A program made the translations under genes and the position numbers. DNA of 64,000 bases from JAGVPT01 sp035505655 (GTDB taxonomy: Bacteria; Bacteroidota; Ignavibacteria; UBA10030; UBA8401), in contig DATJQP010000098.1 in NCBI GenBank assembly GCA_035505655.1, positions 1-64,000 of the forward strand, given 5' to 3'. The notes beneath the pieces are model-generated. The model saw only the letters and a list, made by a program, of their open reading frames with translations. It had not been told where the DNA came from and ran no database searches. Shown in pieces: positions 44,469-52,759 of this stretch. Within the stretch, counting starts at the first letter, position 1; each line of letters begins with the position of its first letter.

Positions 44469-45764
44469 TCACCGGCCGACGAGCGGATCGCCGACGGCCC
44501 GGTCAAGCTCATATCTGCTGATCGTATACCGATACAGCGCCTGAAGATGCGCGAGCTTCGCGGTCGATTCCGCGGTCTCGGCATCGAGAAGGTCAAGATT
44601 GGTGATTGACCCCGTCCGATATTGTGTCCTCGCGATCGTCACGGCCTCATCCGCCTGACGCAGCTGCACCTCCGAGATTCTCACCTTTTCAGCCGCGGCG
44701 GTCACGTCGGAGACCACCTGCTCCACCTCCGACCTGATCTGCTGGGCCACCTCCCGGGTGTGAGCCTCATTCGCCTCGATCGTTGCCTGGGCTTCCTCCA
44801 CCTGGTGGGAGACGCGATCACCGTCAAAAATCGGGATCTGTGCCTCAGCTCCCCACGCCCAGTTTCCCCGAACAGGATAGAGGTCCGGTTCGTAGCCGTT
44901 CTTCAGGCCGTACGCGAGCATGACATTGAGCTTCGGGACATTCCCGAGAGAGGTGAGCTTCTTCTGGCGTTGGGCAGTCTCTTCGTCATCCCGGGCAACC
45001 CGCATCTCCTGCCGCTGATGGAGCGCCTTCACATAGAGGGAGTCGGTCGCCAACGAGACAGAGTCCGAGTCGAATGCTCCCTTCAGGGGCGGAAGGGATT
45101 CCGTCGACATGCTGAGGAGCTGTCGAAGCATCGCTTCCTGTTTTTCGAGAGTGTTCTCGATCTCGACTTTCTGGTTCTGAGCAGTGGCAACACGGACTTC
45201 GGTCGTCAGGACGTCGAAGTTCGTGGCCGTCCCCGCTTCCACCCTTTTCTGTGTCACCGTCAGGTGTTCGTTGAGAGCCTGGAGCTGCTCATCCTGCACG
45301 AGAAGACTTCTGCGGAGGAAAACGATCGTGTAGAAAACCCGGATCGTCTGGAGCGAGAGGTTTGTCTTCGTCAGCTCCATGGCGTCGCGCATCGTCTCAA
45401 CCTTCGATCGGTTGAGGTCGACGGCGGAATTCGCCTTCCCGAAATCGTAGACCGTGTACCGTCCCGAAACATGAGCGTCGTAGTTATCGGCCGGAGCGAG
45501 GACGATACTGCCGAACAACGGGAAGCTGAAATCCGGGATGGGGCCGATGTGGGTGTAGATCGCATCGGTCGACACGTCCGGGAGTTTTGCGCTCGCCGCC
45601 TGGGAGGTCCGCGCTTCCCCGGCGAGGATGCTCGCCCGTGCCTGGTCGATCGACGGATGCGTCCGGAGAACGCGGGCGACGGCCTCGTCGACTGACATCG
45701 AATCCTGGGCCGCTGCGGTCATGCCGAGCGCCGCAATCATGATTTCAATAAGAATGATCTTCAT
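44469..45764 (-). CDS. TolC-family outer-membrane efflux protein
   Basis: 431 aa. Signal peptide ends MTAAAQ. Long coiled-coil helices and two repeats of the TolC type are visible, including AVARVLRTHPSIDQARASI at the start of repeat 1, and TARTQYRTGS-like IARTQYRTGSITNLDLL in repeat 2. It forms the trimeric outer-membrane channel for the HlyD/EmrB pump encoded just upstream (42 nt gap). Confidence 0.93.
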   Translation of the reverse strand: MKIILIEIMIAALGMTAAAQDSMSVDEAVARVLRTHPSIDQARASILAGEARTSQAASAKLPDVSTDAIYTHIGPIPDFSFPLFGSIVLAPADNYDAHVSGRYTVYDFGKANSAVDLNRSKVETMRDAMELTKTNLSLQTIRVFYTIVFLRRSLLVQDEQLQALNEHLTVTQKRVEAGTATNFDVLTTEVRVATAQNQKVEIENTLEKQEAMLRQLLSMSTESLPPLKGAFDSDSVSLATDSLYVKALHQRQEMRVARDDEETAQRQKKLTSLGNVPKLNVMLAYGLKNGYEPDLYPVRGNWAWGAEAQIPIFDGDRVSHQVEEAQATIEANEAHTREVAQQIRSEVEQVVSDVTAAAEKVRISEVQLRQADEAVTIARTQYRTGSITNLDLLDAETAESTAKLAHLQALYRYTISRYELDRAVGDPLVGR

Positions 45765-45806
45765 AGTTCCGATTCCTTCACTGGGGCCGCACTGACGAGC
45801 GAGGCT

Positions 45807-47426
45807 CTAATCCATCGCGACGACATGTTCCGCTTTTTCCGTCTTTCGCACTCTGAGAAAGAGAATCGGGACGATCGCCGCTATGGTGATGAGCGCTGCA
45901 ACGAGAAAATCGTCGCAGACCGCGCTGATAAACGCCTGGGTTGAAAGATGGGCCGCAATGAGCGCGTTGGCTCTCATCGCGGAGAGTGCCTGGTTGCCGC
46001 CGACCGAATTGAGGCTGAACTGCGTCAGGTGTTCAGCCACGCGGCGAAAAGCATCCGATTGCGGGCTGGCAAACTGGCCGTACGTCGCCGTATGGTAGAT
46101 CGTCCGGCGGAGCAACATCGTGCTCATGAACGCAATCCCGAAACTCCCTCCTAGCTGTCGGATGACGTTGAACAGCCCTGAGGCTTGTCCGATCTTGTTC
46201 CTCGGGATGTTCGACATGGCGGTCATGTTGAGGGGCGTGAACATGAGCCCCATTGCGAAACCCCGAATATACAGCGCGAGCATGATCTGATGATGCTCGG
46301 TATAGAGAGAGAGAGAGCTGTTGATAAAGAGGCTTATCGCCAGCAGAGTGATCCCGATGGATGCCGGAACCTTGGGATTGACCTTGTCCGAGAGGAGGCC
46401 TGCGATCGGGGCTGTGGTCGCCTGGAGCATTCCGACCGGCAAAAAGAGCGAGCCGGCCTGGAATGCCGTATATCCAAGGGACATCTGGAGATACAGCGGG
46501 AGCAGGAACGTGCTTCCGAACATTCCGAACCCGAAGATGAAAAGGACTCCGTTTGCCATGCTGAAATTGAAATCTTTGAAGAGCCTCAGATCAATGAGGG
46601 GGTCCTTGATCGTGAATTCCGTGACGAGAAAAATCACCAGCGAGAGGGCCGAGATGAGAAAGCATGTGATGATAAACGGAGAGTTCCATCCACCCGTGTT
46701 CCATGATGCATTTCCGTCGGTCAAAGCGAGGAGGAGCGTGCAGAGGAACGTTGCCATGGAGAGAAAACCCACGACGTCGAACGAGCGGGCTCGCTCCGTC
46801 TTGTATTCCCGCTGGATGACGAGGGTCGCAAAGAGTCCGACGATCCCGACGGGGACGTTGACGTTAAAGATCGCATTCCAGTCGATGTTGTCGATGAGGT
46901 ACCCGCCGATCATCGGTCCGAGTGAAACCGATGCGGCCGCGGCGATCGACCAGAAGCCGAGAGCGACTCCCCTCTGCCGCAATGGAAATTCGCGCGTGAC
47001 GATGGACATTCCGGTCGGCATGAGAAGTCCCGCTCCGCTCGCCTGGATCACCCGGAACGTGATGAGGGCGTTTTCGCTCCAGGCCATCCCGCAGAGAAAA
47101 GACCCCAACGTAAAAAGACTGAGGGCGAGAAAATAGGTCCTTTTGTAGCCGAAGTGGTCTGCAATCCATCCGGAGGTCGGCAGCATGACGGCGAAGACGA
47201 GCATATAGGCGGTGATAACCCATTCCGCCTTGTCCACCGTGATGCCGAACGACGCCATGATTTTCGAGAGCGATACGTCGACGATCGTCGCGTCGAGAAC
47301 GGCCATAAAGGTTCCGATCATGACGTTCGCGAGCACCCACCACCGGTACGTCTCATGCTCGTGATGGAGAGACGGGACCCTCCTCACGAACCCCTGCTTG
47401 ACCCTATGTCTGAAGGAAGGCGCCAC
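45807..47426 (-). CDS. DHA2 family drug:H+ antiporter, EmrB/QacA type
   Basis: 539 aa, 14 predicted TM segments. Family motifs: FMAVLDATIVDVSLSKI in TM1, WVITAYML, and GWIADHFGYKRTYF (motif A of the major facilitator family). Start is GTG at 47426, just after the HlyD stop (TAACGGTG); a GGTGAG-rich stretch precedes it. With the adjacent HlyD and TolC-like proteins it would form a tripartite pump for hydrophobic toxic compounds. Substrates cannot be read. Confidence 0.93.
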   Translation of the reverse strand: MAPSFRHRVKQGFVRRVPSLHHEHETYRWWVLANVMIGTFMAVLDATIVDVSLSKIMASFGITVDKAEWVITAYMLVFAVMLPTSGWIADHFGYKRTYFLALSLFTLGSFLCGMAWSENALITFRVIQASGAGLLMPTGMSIVTREFPLRQRGVALGFWSIAAAASVSLGPMIGGYLIDNIDWNAIFNVNVPVGIVGLFATLVIQREYKTERARSFDVVGFLSMATFLCTLLLALTDGNASWNTGGWNSPFIITCFLISALSLVIFLVTEFTIKDPLIDLRLFKDFNFSMANGVLFIFGFGMFGSTFLLPLYLQMSLGYTAFQAGSLFLPVGMLQATTAPIAGLLSDKVNPKVPASIGITLLAISLFINSSLSLYTEHHQIMLALYIRGFAMGLMFTPLNMTAMSNIPRNKIGQASGLFNVIRQLGGSFGIAFMSTMLLRRTIYHTATYGQFASPQSDAFRRVAEHLTQFSLNSVGGNQALSAMRANALIAAHLSTQAFISAVCDDFLVAALITIAAIVPILFLRVRKTEKAEHVVAMD

Positions 47427-47428
47427 CG

Positions 47429-48445
47429 TTATCTCACCCTCACCTTGATTTCGACCGACATGCCGGGGAGGAGATCAATGGACCGCCGCGGATCGCTCCC
47501 CGGCGCGCGCTCGATGGAAATCTTCACCGGCACCCTTTGGGTGATCTTCGTGAAATTACCCGAAGCGTTGTTCGGGGGGATGAGCGAAAACTGGGAGGCG
47601 GTGTTCGCCCCGATCTGAAATACCGATCCCGTGAACTTCACGTCGGGGTACGAATCGACCGTGATCTCCACCTTGTCGCTCGAACGAAGAGCTTCGAGGC
47701 TCGTCTCCTCGAGGTTTGCCGTCACCCAGATGTTCTTGAGGTCGTAGACCGAGAAGATCGCCTGGCCGGGCTGGACGACATCCCCGACGAGTGCCCACCG
47801 CTTCGACACGACGCCGTCCATCGGCGATTCGACGACGGTGTTCCCGAGCTGGGTTTCGATGATCCCGAGCTGGGCACGAGCGGTCACCTCCTGGGCGGTG
47901 GCGATTCCGAGTCTGGCCTTCGCCGTCTCGTACTCGCTTTGCGCGTGATCGTACTGTTCGCGCGGGATGATGTTCTCCTTGAACTGGGCCGTCGCACGTT
48001 CGAAATCGGTCTTCGCCCGGTCCAGGCTCACATTGGCGAGCGTGATATTCTCGCCGGCGAGCGCAAGGGCGGCCTTCGCCTGAACCTCCTGCGCTTTGAG
48101 GTCGCTCTCATCGAGCTTCACGAGGAGTTCCCCCACATGAACCGTATCCCCTTCGTCAGCGTTAAGCTCATCGATCCGCCCGAGCATCTTTGCGCTCACG
48201 GATACCCGGTTTCCATCGATATAGGCGTCGTCGGTCGAGACGTAGTCGCGTGCGTTGATGTAGTACTGCCAGGTGACGGCGGCAAGGCCGAGGACTACGA
48301 TGAAGAGCGGAATGACCACCTTGAAGTTACGATAAAGGGGAATCGATTCGAGCGATTCCGCATCGCCGTTGCCGTTCTTCAATTCACCTTCCTGATTTGA
48401 CGGGCCTTGCTCATGTTGATGGGCCCGTTGTTCGTCGTGTTGCAT
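47429..48445 (-). CDS. HlyD/EmrA family membrane fusion protein
   Basis: 338 aa. Hydrophilic Gln/His/Asn-rich cytoplasmic start, one TM helix (VVIPLFIVVLGLAAVTW), then the lipoyl-like hairpin domain (DAYIDGNRVSVSAKMLGRI) with a long coiled coil (~100-190), and VESPMDGVVSKRWALVGDVV closing the biotinyl-lipoyl half. Bridges the inner-membrane DHA2 pump with the outer-membrane channel. Gap to the regulator upstream is 25 nt, to the pump 2 nt. Confidence 0.93.
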   Translation of the reverse strand: MQHDEQRAHQHEQGPSNQEGELKNGNGDAESLESIPLYRNFKVVIPLFIVVLGLAAVTWQYYINARDYVSTDDAYIDGNRVSVSAKMLGRIDELNADEGDTVHVGELLVKLDESDLKAQEVQAKAALALAGENITLANVSLDRAKTDFERATAQFKENIIPREQYDHAQSEYETAKARLGIATAQEVTARAQLGIIETQLGNTVVESPMDGVVSKRWALVGDVVQPGQAIFSVYDLKNIWVTANLEETSLEALRSSDKVEITVDSYPDVKFTGSVFQIGANTASQFSLIPPNNASGNFTKITQRVPVKISIERAPGSDPRRSIDLLPGMSVEIKVRVR

Positions 48446-48470
48446 TTCCGGAATTTCCTTTCGTCAGATC

Positions 48471-49088
48471 CTATGAATGTCTCTTGAGCATACCGTGGAG
48501 GAGGGTGTCGATGGTGAAGAGTGCCTCCTGCTCAAACGCCGAACGCTCCGCATCGCTTATCGTGTGATGGTCGGAGGATCGGAGAAAACGCATGTGAATT
48601 CCCTGAAGAAGATGGAGAATCATCGTCGCCGTCCTCTGAGGATGGTCTGCACAGAATTCGCCGTTCTTTTTTCCCTCCTGGAGAATATGCGTCAGGCATT
48701 GCTGCTCTTGGTCGATGAACGAGGCGATGACATCCTTGAAAAGTGGTTTGACATCATGCCAGCCCTGCTGTGAAAAATGGCTCAGGTTGTTGAGCCGCTC
48801 GGTCAACTTCAGTCGCAGGCGGACGAATTCAACGAGTTTCTCCGATCCCGAGTGAGCTTTTTGAAACGCGTCGCCGACTGCCGCGAGGAATGCCTGCTGC
48901 TCGTGCTGCACCACCGACTTGAAGATCGATTCTTTCGTCGGGAAGTAGTAGTAGAGCGAGGCTTTCGCCATACCGATATCCTCGGCGATTTCATCCATCG
49001 TCACCTTCGAGTATCCGTACGTGGCGAATCGCCCTGTGGCGGCGTGGAGAATCACCTCCACTTTTTCCCTTGTCAGCTTTTCGCTCAA
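48471..49088 (-). CDS. TetR/AcrR family repressor of the efflux operon
   Basis: 205 aa. Start codon is TTG at 49088, supported by AAGGA 5-6 nt upstream and by lack of any earlier start in frame. The N-terminal helix-turn-helix (ATGRFATYGYSKVTMDEIAEDIGMAKASLYYYFPTKESIF) is a clear TetR DNA-binding unit (quoted here in part: YGYSKVTMDEIA). The C-terminal ~140 residues are helical and variable, the ligand-binding dimer domain. It is first in an operon with HlyD, DHA2 and TolC. An inverted repeat 10-36 nt upstream (49098-49124) is the likely operator, so autorepression is expected. Confidence 0.92.
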   Translation of the reverse strand: MSEKLTREKVEVILHAATGRFATYGYSKVTMDEIAEDIGMAKASLYYYFPTKESIFKSVVQHEQQAFLAAVGDAFQKAHSGSEKLVEFVRLRLKLTERLNNLSHFSQQGWHDVKPLFKDVIASFIDQEQQCLTHILQEGKKNGEFCADHPQRTATMILHLLQGIHMRFLRSSDHHTISDAERSAFEQEALFTIDTLLHGMLKRHS

Positions 49089-49097
49089 AATCGTCCT

Positions 49098-49124
49098 TTC
49101 GACTCTATTGGTAAAATAGTCGAA
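49098..49124. promoter_or_regulatory. Candidate TetR operator upstream of the efflux operon
   Basis: Perfect 7-bp inverted repeat TTCGACT/AGTCGAA with 13-nt centre, containing an inner CTATT/AATAG repeat with a 5-nt gap. It lies 10 nt before the TTG start of tetR, spanning where a promoter would be. The nested layout is typical for TetR dimer sites. Assignment is by position and symmetry. Confidence 0.55.
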
Positions 49125-49211
49125 TTCTGAGACAAAAGCAAGCGAGGGAATCCTGTTTTTTGGGGGATGGTAAAAAGCGTTGGCTGGATAGAGAGGATGC
49201 TGAGAAGCCCG

Positions 49212-49661
49212 TCAGATCCGGGGACTCTCTCGCTGGACCTTTTCCCACGACGCCCTTGGACCGGGAACGGGCACAAACATCGGGTGAGGTTTCGGGAGCG
49301 AAAGTCTTCGCAGCTGGCGATAACGATCTGGATCTCTCCGGCGGAGTTTACGCTTCAAGTGCGCGAGTTCGTACCGAAGCTGTCCCTCACTCACCTCGAA
49401 ACGTCTGCGCGACAATGTCCTTCCGATTTTTCTTCTGTCGAACCGGTATCCACGCGTCTCCGCTTCGTCGGCAATGGCCGAGAGGTACGTGTCGATCGCC
49501 GGAAGAACGGGATGCCGTGCGTTGAATCGAATGAGTTGAGGGTGATGCCGGTATCCCTTCGTGGCGCCCCGGAGGACTTTCCGGGCGAGCAGAGCTTCTC
49601 TCCAGAGCGCGACAAGGCCTTTTGCGTCCAGATAGCGCGGATGGAGAGACCACAATCTCAT
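49212..49661 (-). CDS. Pyrimidine dimer DNA glycosylase/endonuclease V family protein
   Basis: 149 aa. Opens MRLWSLHPRYLDAKGLVALW, then EALLARKVLRGATKGYRHHPQL, the signature of the Pyr_excise-type family related to T4 endonuclease V, which cuts DNA at cyclobutane dimers. The middle is charged and helical; the C-terminus is basic (LKRKLRRRDPDRYRQLRRL), suited to DNA binding. GGAG sits 5 nt before ATG. It is last in the PadR-chrA gene run, 36 nt after the cytochrome gene. Family function in bacteria is only partly tested, so the activity is inferred. Confidence 0.75.
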   Translation of the reverse strand: MRLWSLHPRYLDAKGLVALWREALLARKVLRGATKGYRHHPQLIRFNARHPVLPAIDTYLSAIADEAETRGYRFDRRKIGRTLSRRRFEVSEGQLRYELAHLKRKLRRRDPDRYRQLRRLSLPKPHPMFVPVPGPRASWEKVQRESPRI

Positions 49662-49697
49662 CGTCGCTCCTCCATCAAGGCTACTGTTCGATGAAGT

Positions 49698-50249
49698 TCA
49701 ATGAGCATCCCAGACCTGATTCGTCACCGGTGGCGCGGAGGGAAGCGTGACCGAGATGAAACCGTATCCCGCGGACCTGTGACAGCTGTTGCAGGCTTCG
49801 AGGGTCTCATGGTACGCGGCGGAGAAGAGCCGATGATCCTTCGAGGCGACCGCCTTTTCCATCGAGGCCACCTGCGTCTGCTCAACGCTTTGAAGGACGC
49901 CCGCGGTGTTCACGTTGTTCTTCACCGCATGGAGCGCCATCGCACCCTCGATCGCCTCTTTCATCTCGTTGAGCTCGTACGACACGAGCTCCCAATTGAG
50001 AGCCGTAAAGCCGTACCACAGTTTGGCAATGTGAAGCTGGATCGCGGTCATGTAGTCGCCGAGGCCGGGAGCCTGCGCCTTAAGGGAATCGATTTCCAGG
50101 CGCAGTATACCGATCGAATCGCGGAGCGATGCGAGGGGAACCATCGAGCCGGCCGACGAACGCTCCTGCGCCTTCGCCACCCCCGCGAGGCCGGTGAGGA
50201 GGAACATGACCAGTACGACAACCCACGTAGACGGAAGAGCATTTTTCAT
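49698..50249 (-). CDS. Secreted c-type cytochrome, single heme (cytochrome c'-like layout)
   Basis: 183 aa from the second of two tandem ATGs (50249), with GAGGAG 6 nt upstream; the frame to 50381 overlaps chrA. Signal peptide ends near GVAKAQE. After an all-helical domain, one heme-binding motif C153-N-S-C156-H157 (EACNSCHRSAG) sits near the C-terminus, as in cytochrome c' four-helix bundles. Axial and fold assignment is inference. Located 11 nt after chrA, so likely co-transcribed and periplasmic. Confidence 0.75.
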   Translation of the reverse strand: MKNALPSTWVVVLVMFLLTGLAGVAKAQERSSAGSMVPLASLRDSIGILRLEIDSLKAQAPGLGDYMTAIQLHIAKLWYGFTALNWELVSYELNEMKEAIEGAMALHAVKNNVNTAGVLQSVEQTQVASMEKAVASKDHRLFSAAYHETLEACNSCHRSAGYGFISVTLPSAPPVTNQVWDAH

Positions 50250-50260
50250 CATCAACTCCT

Positions 50261-51415
50261 CTATATCATGAAACCGAAACTCGAGAAAAGCCAACCGGCG
50301 AGCGCCGCACCTCCGACGATCCAGCCGGCGTGGACATTCCATCGTATGATGACAACAGCCGAAACGAGAAAAATGATCCACGGTGCTACCCCGGCAAGCG
50401 TCGAGACTCCGAGGGTGATGCAGACCGAGAGCATCAGACCAAGGGATGCCCCATTCACTCCGTCCAGGAATCCCGCCGATGTCGGCGACTTCCGCAGTTT
50501 CGGAACCCAGCGGCCGGTGAGGACCACGAAAATGAAGGAAGGGAGAAAAATCCCGGAGGTCGCCACCACTGCACCGGGCAGACCGAGGATGAGGTACCCG
50601 ATGAATGTCGCGGTGGAGAGAACGGGCCCGGGGGTAAACTGGCCGACCGCGATCGCGTCGAGAAGCGCCCGCTGCGACAGCCAGTGTCGCGCATCAACGA
50701 GCCCCTCTTGGAGAAAGGCCACAAGAACGTATCCGCTCCCGTACAGGATCGACCCGATCTTCAAAAAGAAAAGCCCGAGGGAAGTCAACGATGGCGAGCC
50801 GGCGGGAGCGGTTCCGTTCCTTGTCCCGGCGAAAACCGGCAGAAGGAGAAAACCCACGGCAGGTAGAGCCACTCGGGTAATGTGCCCCTTGTTCGCCCAG
50901 AGGATTCCCGCGATCCCGGCGAAGATCAACAAGAGAACTTCATCCACGCCAAGAAGGCTGAGAAGACAGACGGCGATGGAGGTGATGAGGACGAAACGCT
51001 TTACCAATTGCGGCTTACCAAGGCGAATGATCGCCGCGAGGATGACCGCGATGACTCCGGCGCGGATCCCCCAAAAGAACTGCCCCACGGCCGGAAGCGA
51101 GCCGTAACGAAGGTAGAATTCGGCAAGAACCAATGTGATGGCGACCGCCGGCCCGATGAAACAGACCCCTGCCGTCAGAAGCCCGAGCCAGCCAGCCCGC
51201 AAGTAGCCGATATGGATCGCCATTTCGGTCGAATTGGGACCGGGGATAAGGTTGGTCGCACCCAGCAGGTCGAGAAAGTACTCATGGGTGATCCATCTCT
51301 TTCGCTTGACGACCTCCTCCTCCATCATCGCGATGTGCGCGGCGGGCCCGCCGAAGGAAAGGAACCCGAGCTTCAGGAAAAGCCTCGCAAGCTCCCGGAG
51401 GGTGTTCCTCTTCAT
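50261..51415 (-). CDS. chrA: Chromate transporter, ChrA family
   Basis: 384 aa from ATG 51415; no strong Shine-Dalgarno sequence. Two homologous halves, each with the CHR signature: LFLKLGFLSFGGPAAHIAMME and NLIPGPNSTEMA in the first, FFLKIGSILYGSGYVLVAFL and AVGQFTPGPVLSTATFIGY in the second, about 10-12 TM segments. In Pseudomonas ChrA exports chromate; anion specificity of this one is unknown. Lies in a PadR-led run between an outer-membrane protein and a periplasmic cytochrome. Confidence 0.92.
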   Translation of the reverse strand: MKRNTLRELARLFLKLGFLSFGGPAAHIAMMEEEVVKRKRWITHEYFLDLLGATNLIPGPNSTEMAIHIGYLRAGWLGLLTAGVCFIGPAVAITLVLAEFYLRYGSLPAVGQFFWGIRAGVIAVILAAIIRLGKPQLVKRFVLITSIAVCLLSLLGVDEVLLLIFAGIAGILWANKGHITRVALPAVGFLLLPVFAGTRNGTAPAGSPSLTSLGLFFLKIGSILYGSGYVLVAFLQEGLVDARHWLSQRALLDAIAVGQFTPGPVLSTATFIGYLILGLPGAVVATSGIFLPSFIFVVLTGRWVPKLRKSPTSAGFLDGVNGASLGLMLSVCITLGVSTLAGVAPWIIFLVSAVVIIRWNVHAGWIVGGAALAGWLFSSFGFMI

Positions 51416-51434
51416 CGTGGGTGAAGATTGCACC

Positions 51435-52169
51435 TCACCCGGTGATCTGGTATCCGAGATACCCAAAGGTTGTCCCTGCTCCAAGAAAATTGTGCCCGAG
51501 TGAAAAGAGGAAATGATTGTGTTCGTCAAGGTTCACATATCCGCCGAGATCGCAACCTGCGTCGGAATGTGCACCGGTGACCTGCGGGGAATTGTATGTC
51601 AATTCTCCACCGAGCGTCAGGACATCGCTGAAATCGTATTGCACTTGCCATCCCGCGAAAGTCCAGTTCCTGTTCCCGGTGCCGGGATTGATCCAATATC
51701 CGGCTCCTCCATAGGTTGTGAGATGCCCCCACGATTTCTGCAGCCACACCGGAAAGTAGAGCTGATACTCCGTTCCCTCAAGCCTCCTATCCCCGGTCGG
51801 GAGCTCGGCAAGAGGAAACACTCCGACCTGGGGGAGCTCATCCGATTCCTCCATGAACCGGTATTTTACCCCCAATTCTGTGCTGGAGAATCCGTATCGA
51901 GCCCCATCCTCGGTTCTTTGGTGGCCCATTGGCGCGACAATATGCGCCTGAACGTCCGGGAGGATTCCATAGTTGAATTCGAAATGCGGAAGGGTGGCAT
52001 CGGTCTCGGAGAGGGCAAACTGTTGCTGCGAGGCAACATAGGCTTCCCAATGTCCGAGTTCGACCGGTTCCGGGTCGTCTGTTTTGAAGGGGGGACCGGA
52101 GAGAGCCGTCGATGAGAGCGTCATCATCGCCGCACACACGCACCACCCGTATCGGCGCAACGCAACCAT
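51435..52169 (-). CDS. Outer-membrane beta-barrel protein, putative transporter
   Basis: 244 aa from ATG 52169, with GGAG 7 nt upstream that lies inside the padR stop region. Signal peptide ends TALSG. Mature start GPPFKTDDPEPVELGHWEAYVASQ (partly quoted: FKTDDPEPVE) and aromatic/Gly-rich strand pattern to the end (FGYLGYQITG) resemble a broadly distributed outer-membrane family annotated as transporters, sometimes beside metal or aromatic-compound genes. Function not known. Starts 4 nt after padR stop, so it belongs to that operon. Confidence 0.75.
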   Translation of the reverse strand: MVALRRYGWCVCAAMMTLSSTALSGPPFKTDDPEPVELGHWEAYVASQQQFALSETDATLPHFEFNYGILPDVQAHIVAPMGHQRTEDGARYGFSSTELGVKYRFMEESDELPQVGVFPLAELPTGDRRLEGTEYQLYFPVWLQKSWGHLTTYGGAGYWINPGTGNRNWTFAGWQVQYDFSDVLTLGGELTYNSPQVTGAHSDAGCDLGGYVNLDEHNHFLFSLGHNFLGAGTTFGYLGYQITG

Positions 52170-52173
52170 CTCC

Positions 52174-52470
52174 TTACTCCATAATTTCGTTGACAAGCTC
52201 GCCGATTTTCTTTTTTGCTTCGCCCAGAGCCCTCCTCCCCTTTGGGGTCGTCACATAGTTTCGCCTGATCTTCCCCTCCACGAGGACTTCTCTTGACTTC
52301 AGGAGCCCTTCCTCTTCAAGGGAATGAAGGATTGGATAGAGAGTGCCCGGGCTCATCGTGTAGCCATGACCGCGGAGTTCCTCGATGAGCCAGAGGCCGT
52401 AGACAGGGCTTTTCAGCGCATGATGGAGGATGTGGATCTTGATGAAGCCAAGGAGGAATGTTTTCAGCAT
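52174..52470 (-). CDS. PadR family transcriptional regulator
   Basis: 98 aa, the short (PadR-s2-like) form. Winged helix: HHALKSPVYGLWLIEELRGHGYTMSPGTLYPILHSLEEEGLL (partly quoted: SPVYGLWLIEEL, SPGTLYPILHSLEEEGLL), then the wing REVLVEGKIRRNYVTTPKGRR and a C-terminal helix for dimerisation. PadR proteins repress nearby genes and release on ligand. Here four TATCGA units and a 14-bp palindrome lie 18-49 nt upstream. Controls presumably itself and the outer-membrane protein/chrA/cytochrome/glycosylase genes. Confidence 0.92.
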   Translation of the reverse strand: MLKTFLLGFIKIHILHHALKSPVYGLWLIEELRGHGYTMSPGTLYPILHSLEEEGLLKSREVLVEGKIRRNYVTTPKGRRALGEAKKKIGELVNEIME

Positions 52471-52487
52471 TGACGTTGCGTTTTCTA

Positions 52488-52519
52488 TATCGAATATCGA
52501 TATCGATACTCAATATCGA
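52488..52519. promoter_or_regulatory. TATCGA-repeat operator candidate upstream of padR
   Basis: Four copies of TATCGA at 52488-52493, 52495-52500, 52501-52506 and 52514-52519. The middle pair forms a perfect 14-bp palindrome TATCGATATCGATA (52495-52508). The cluster ends 18 bp before the padR ATG. AT-rich symmetric sites are typical for PadR dimers. Only one gene direction is served; the gene on the far side ends at 52760. Confidence 0.6.
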
Positions 52520-52759
52520 GATCTCAGATGAGAGAAGCAACCGGGGCAAGGCGCGAGACGAGGGGAACCCATCGCCCCAGGAATTTGGATAAGTCCGCGC
52601 TTGCCCTCACCATCGCAGGTTTTGCCGTCACGTCGATGGGGTGCTGTCGACGGCGGGATGGTTCTCGGTCAAAAGGCGAAGCAACATGCTGAAGGAAACG
52701 GTGAACGGCGAGGTCATGACTCTCGGATCACGGGAATTCAGGATCTATCCTCCGAGCAT
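52520..52759. other. Intergenic region between the channel-like gene and the padR operator
   Basis: 240 bp without a supported gene. Short frames here (for example minus frames extending through 52728) lack protein-like composition. A 6-bp inverted repeat (CTCGGA/TCCGAG on the minus strand, about 52724-52758) lies just after the channel-like gene but has no U-tract. The padR promoter should lie in the part adjoining the TATCGA cluster. Confidence 0.45.

Noticed and set aside
44390..44596. N-terminal extension of the PIG-L gene
   Set aside because: It runs into tolC and is Arg/Ser-rich. A clean signal peptide begins at 44389.
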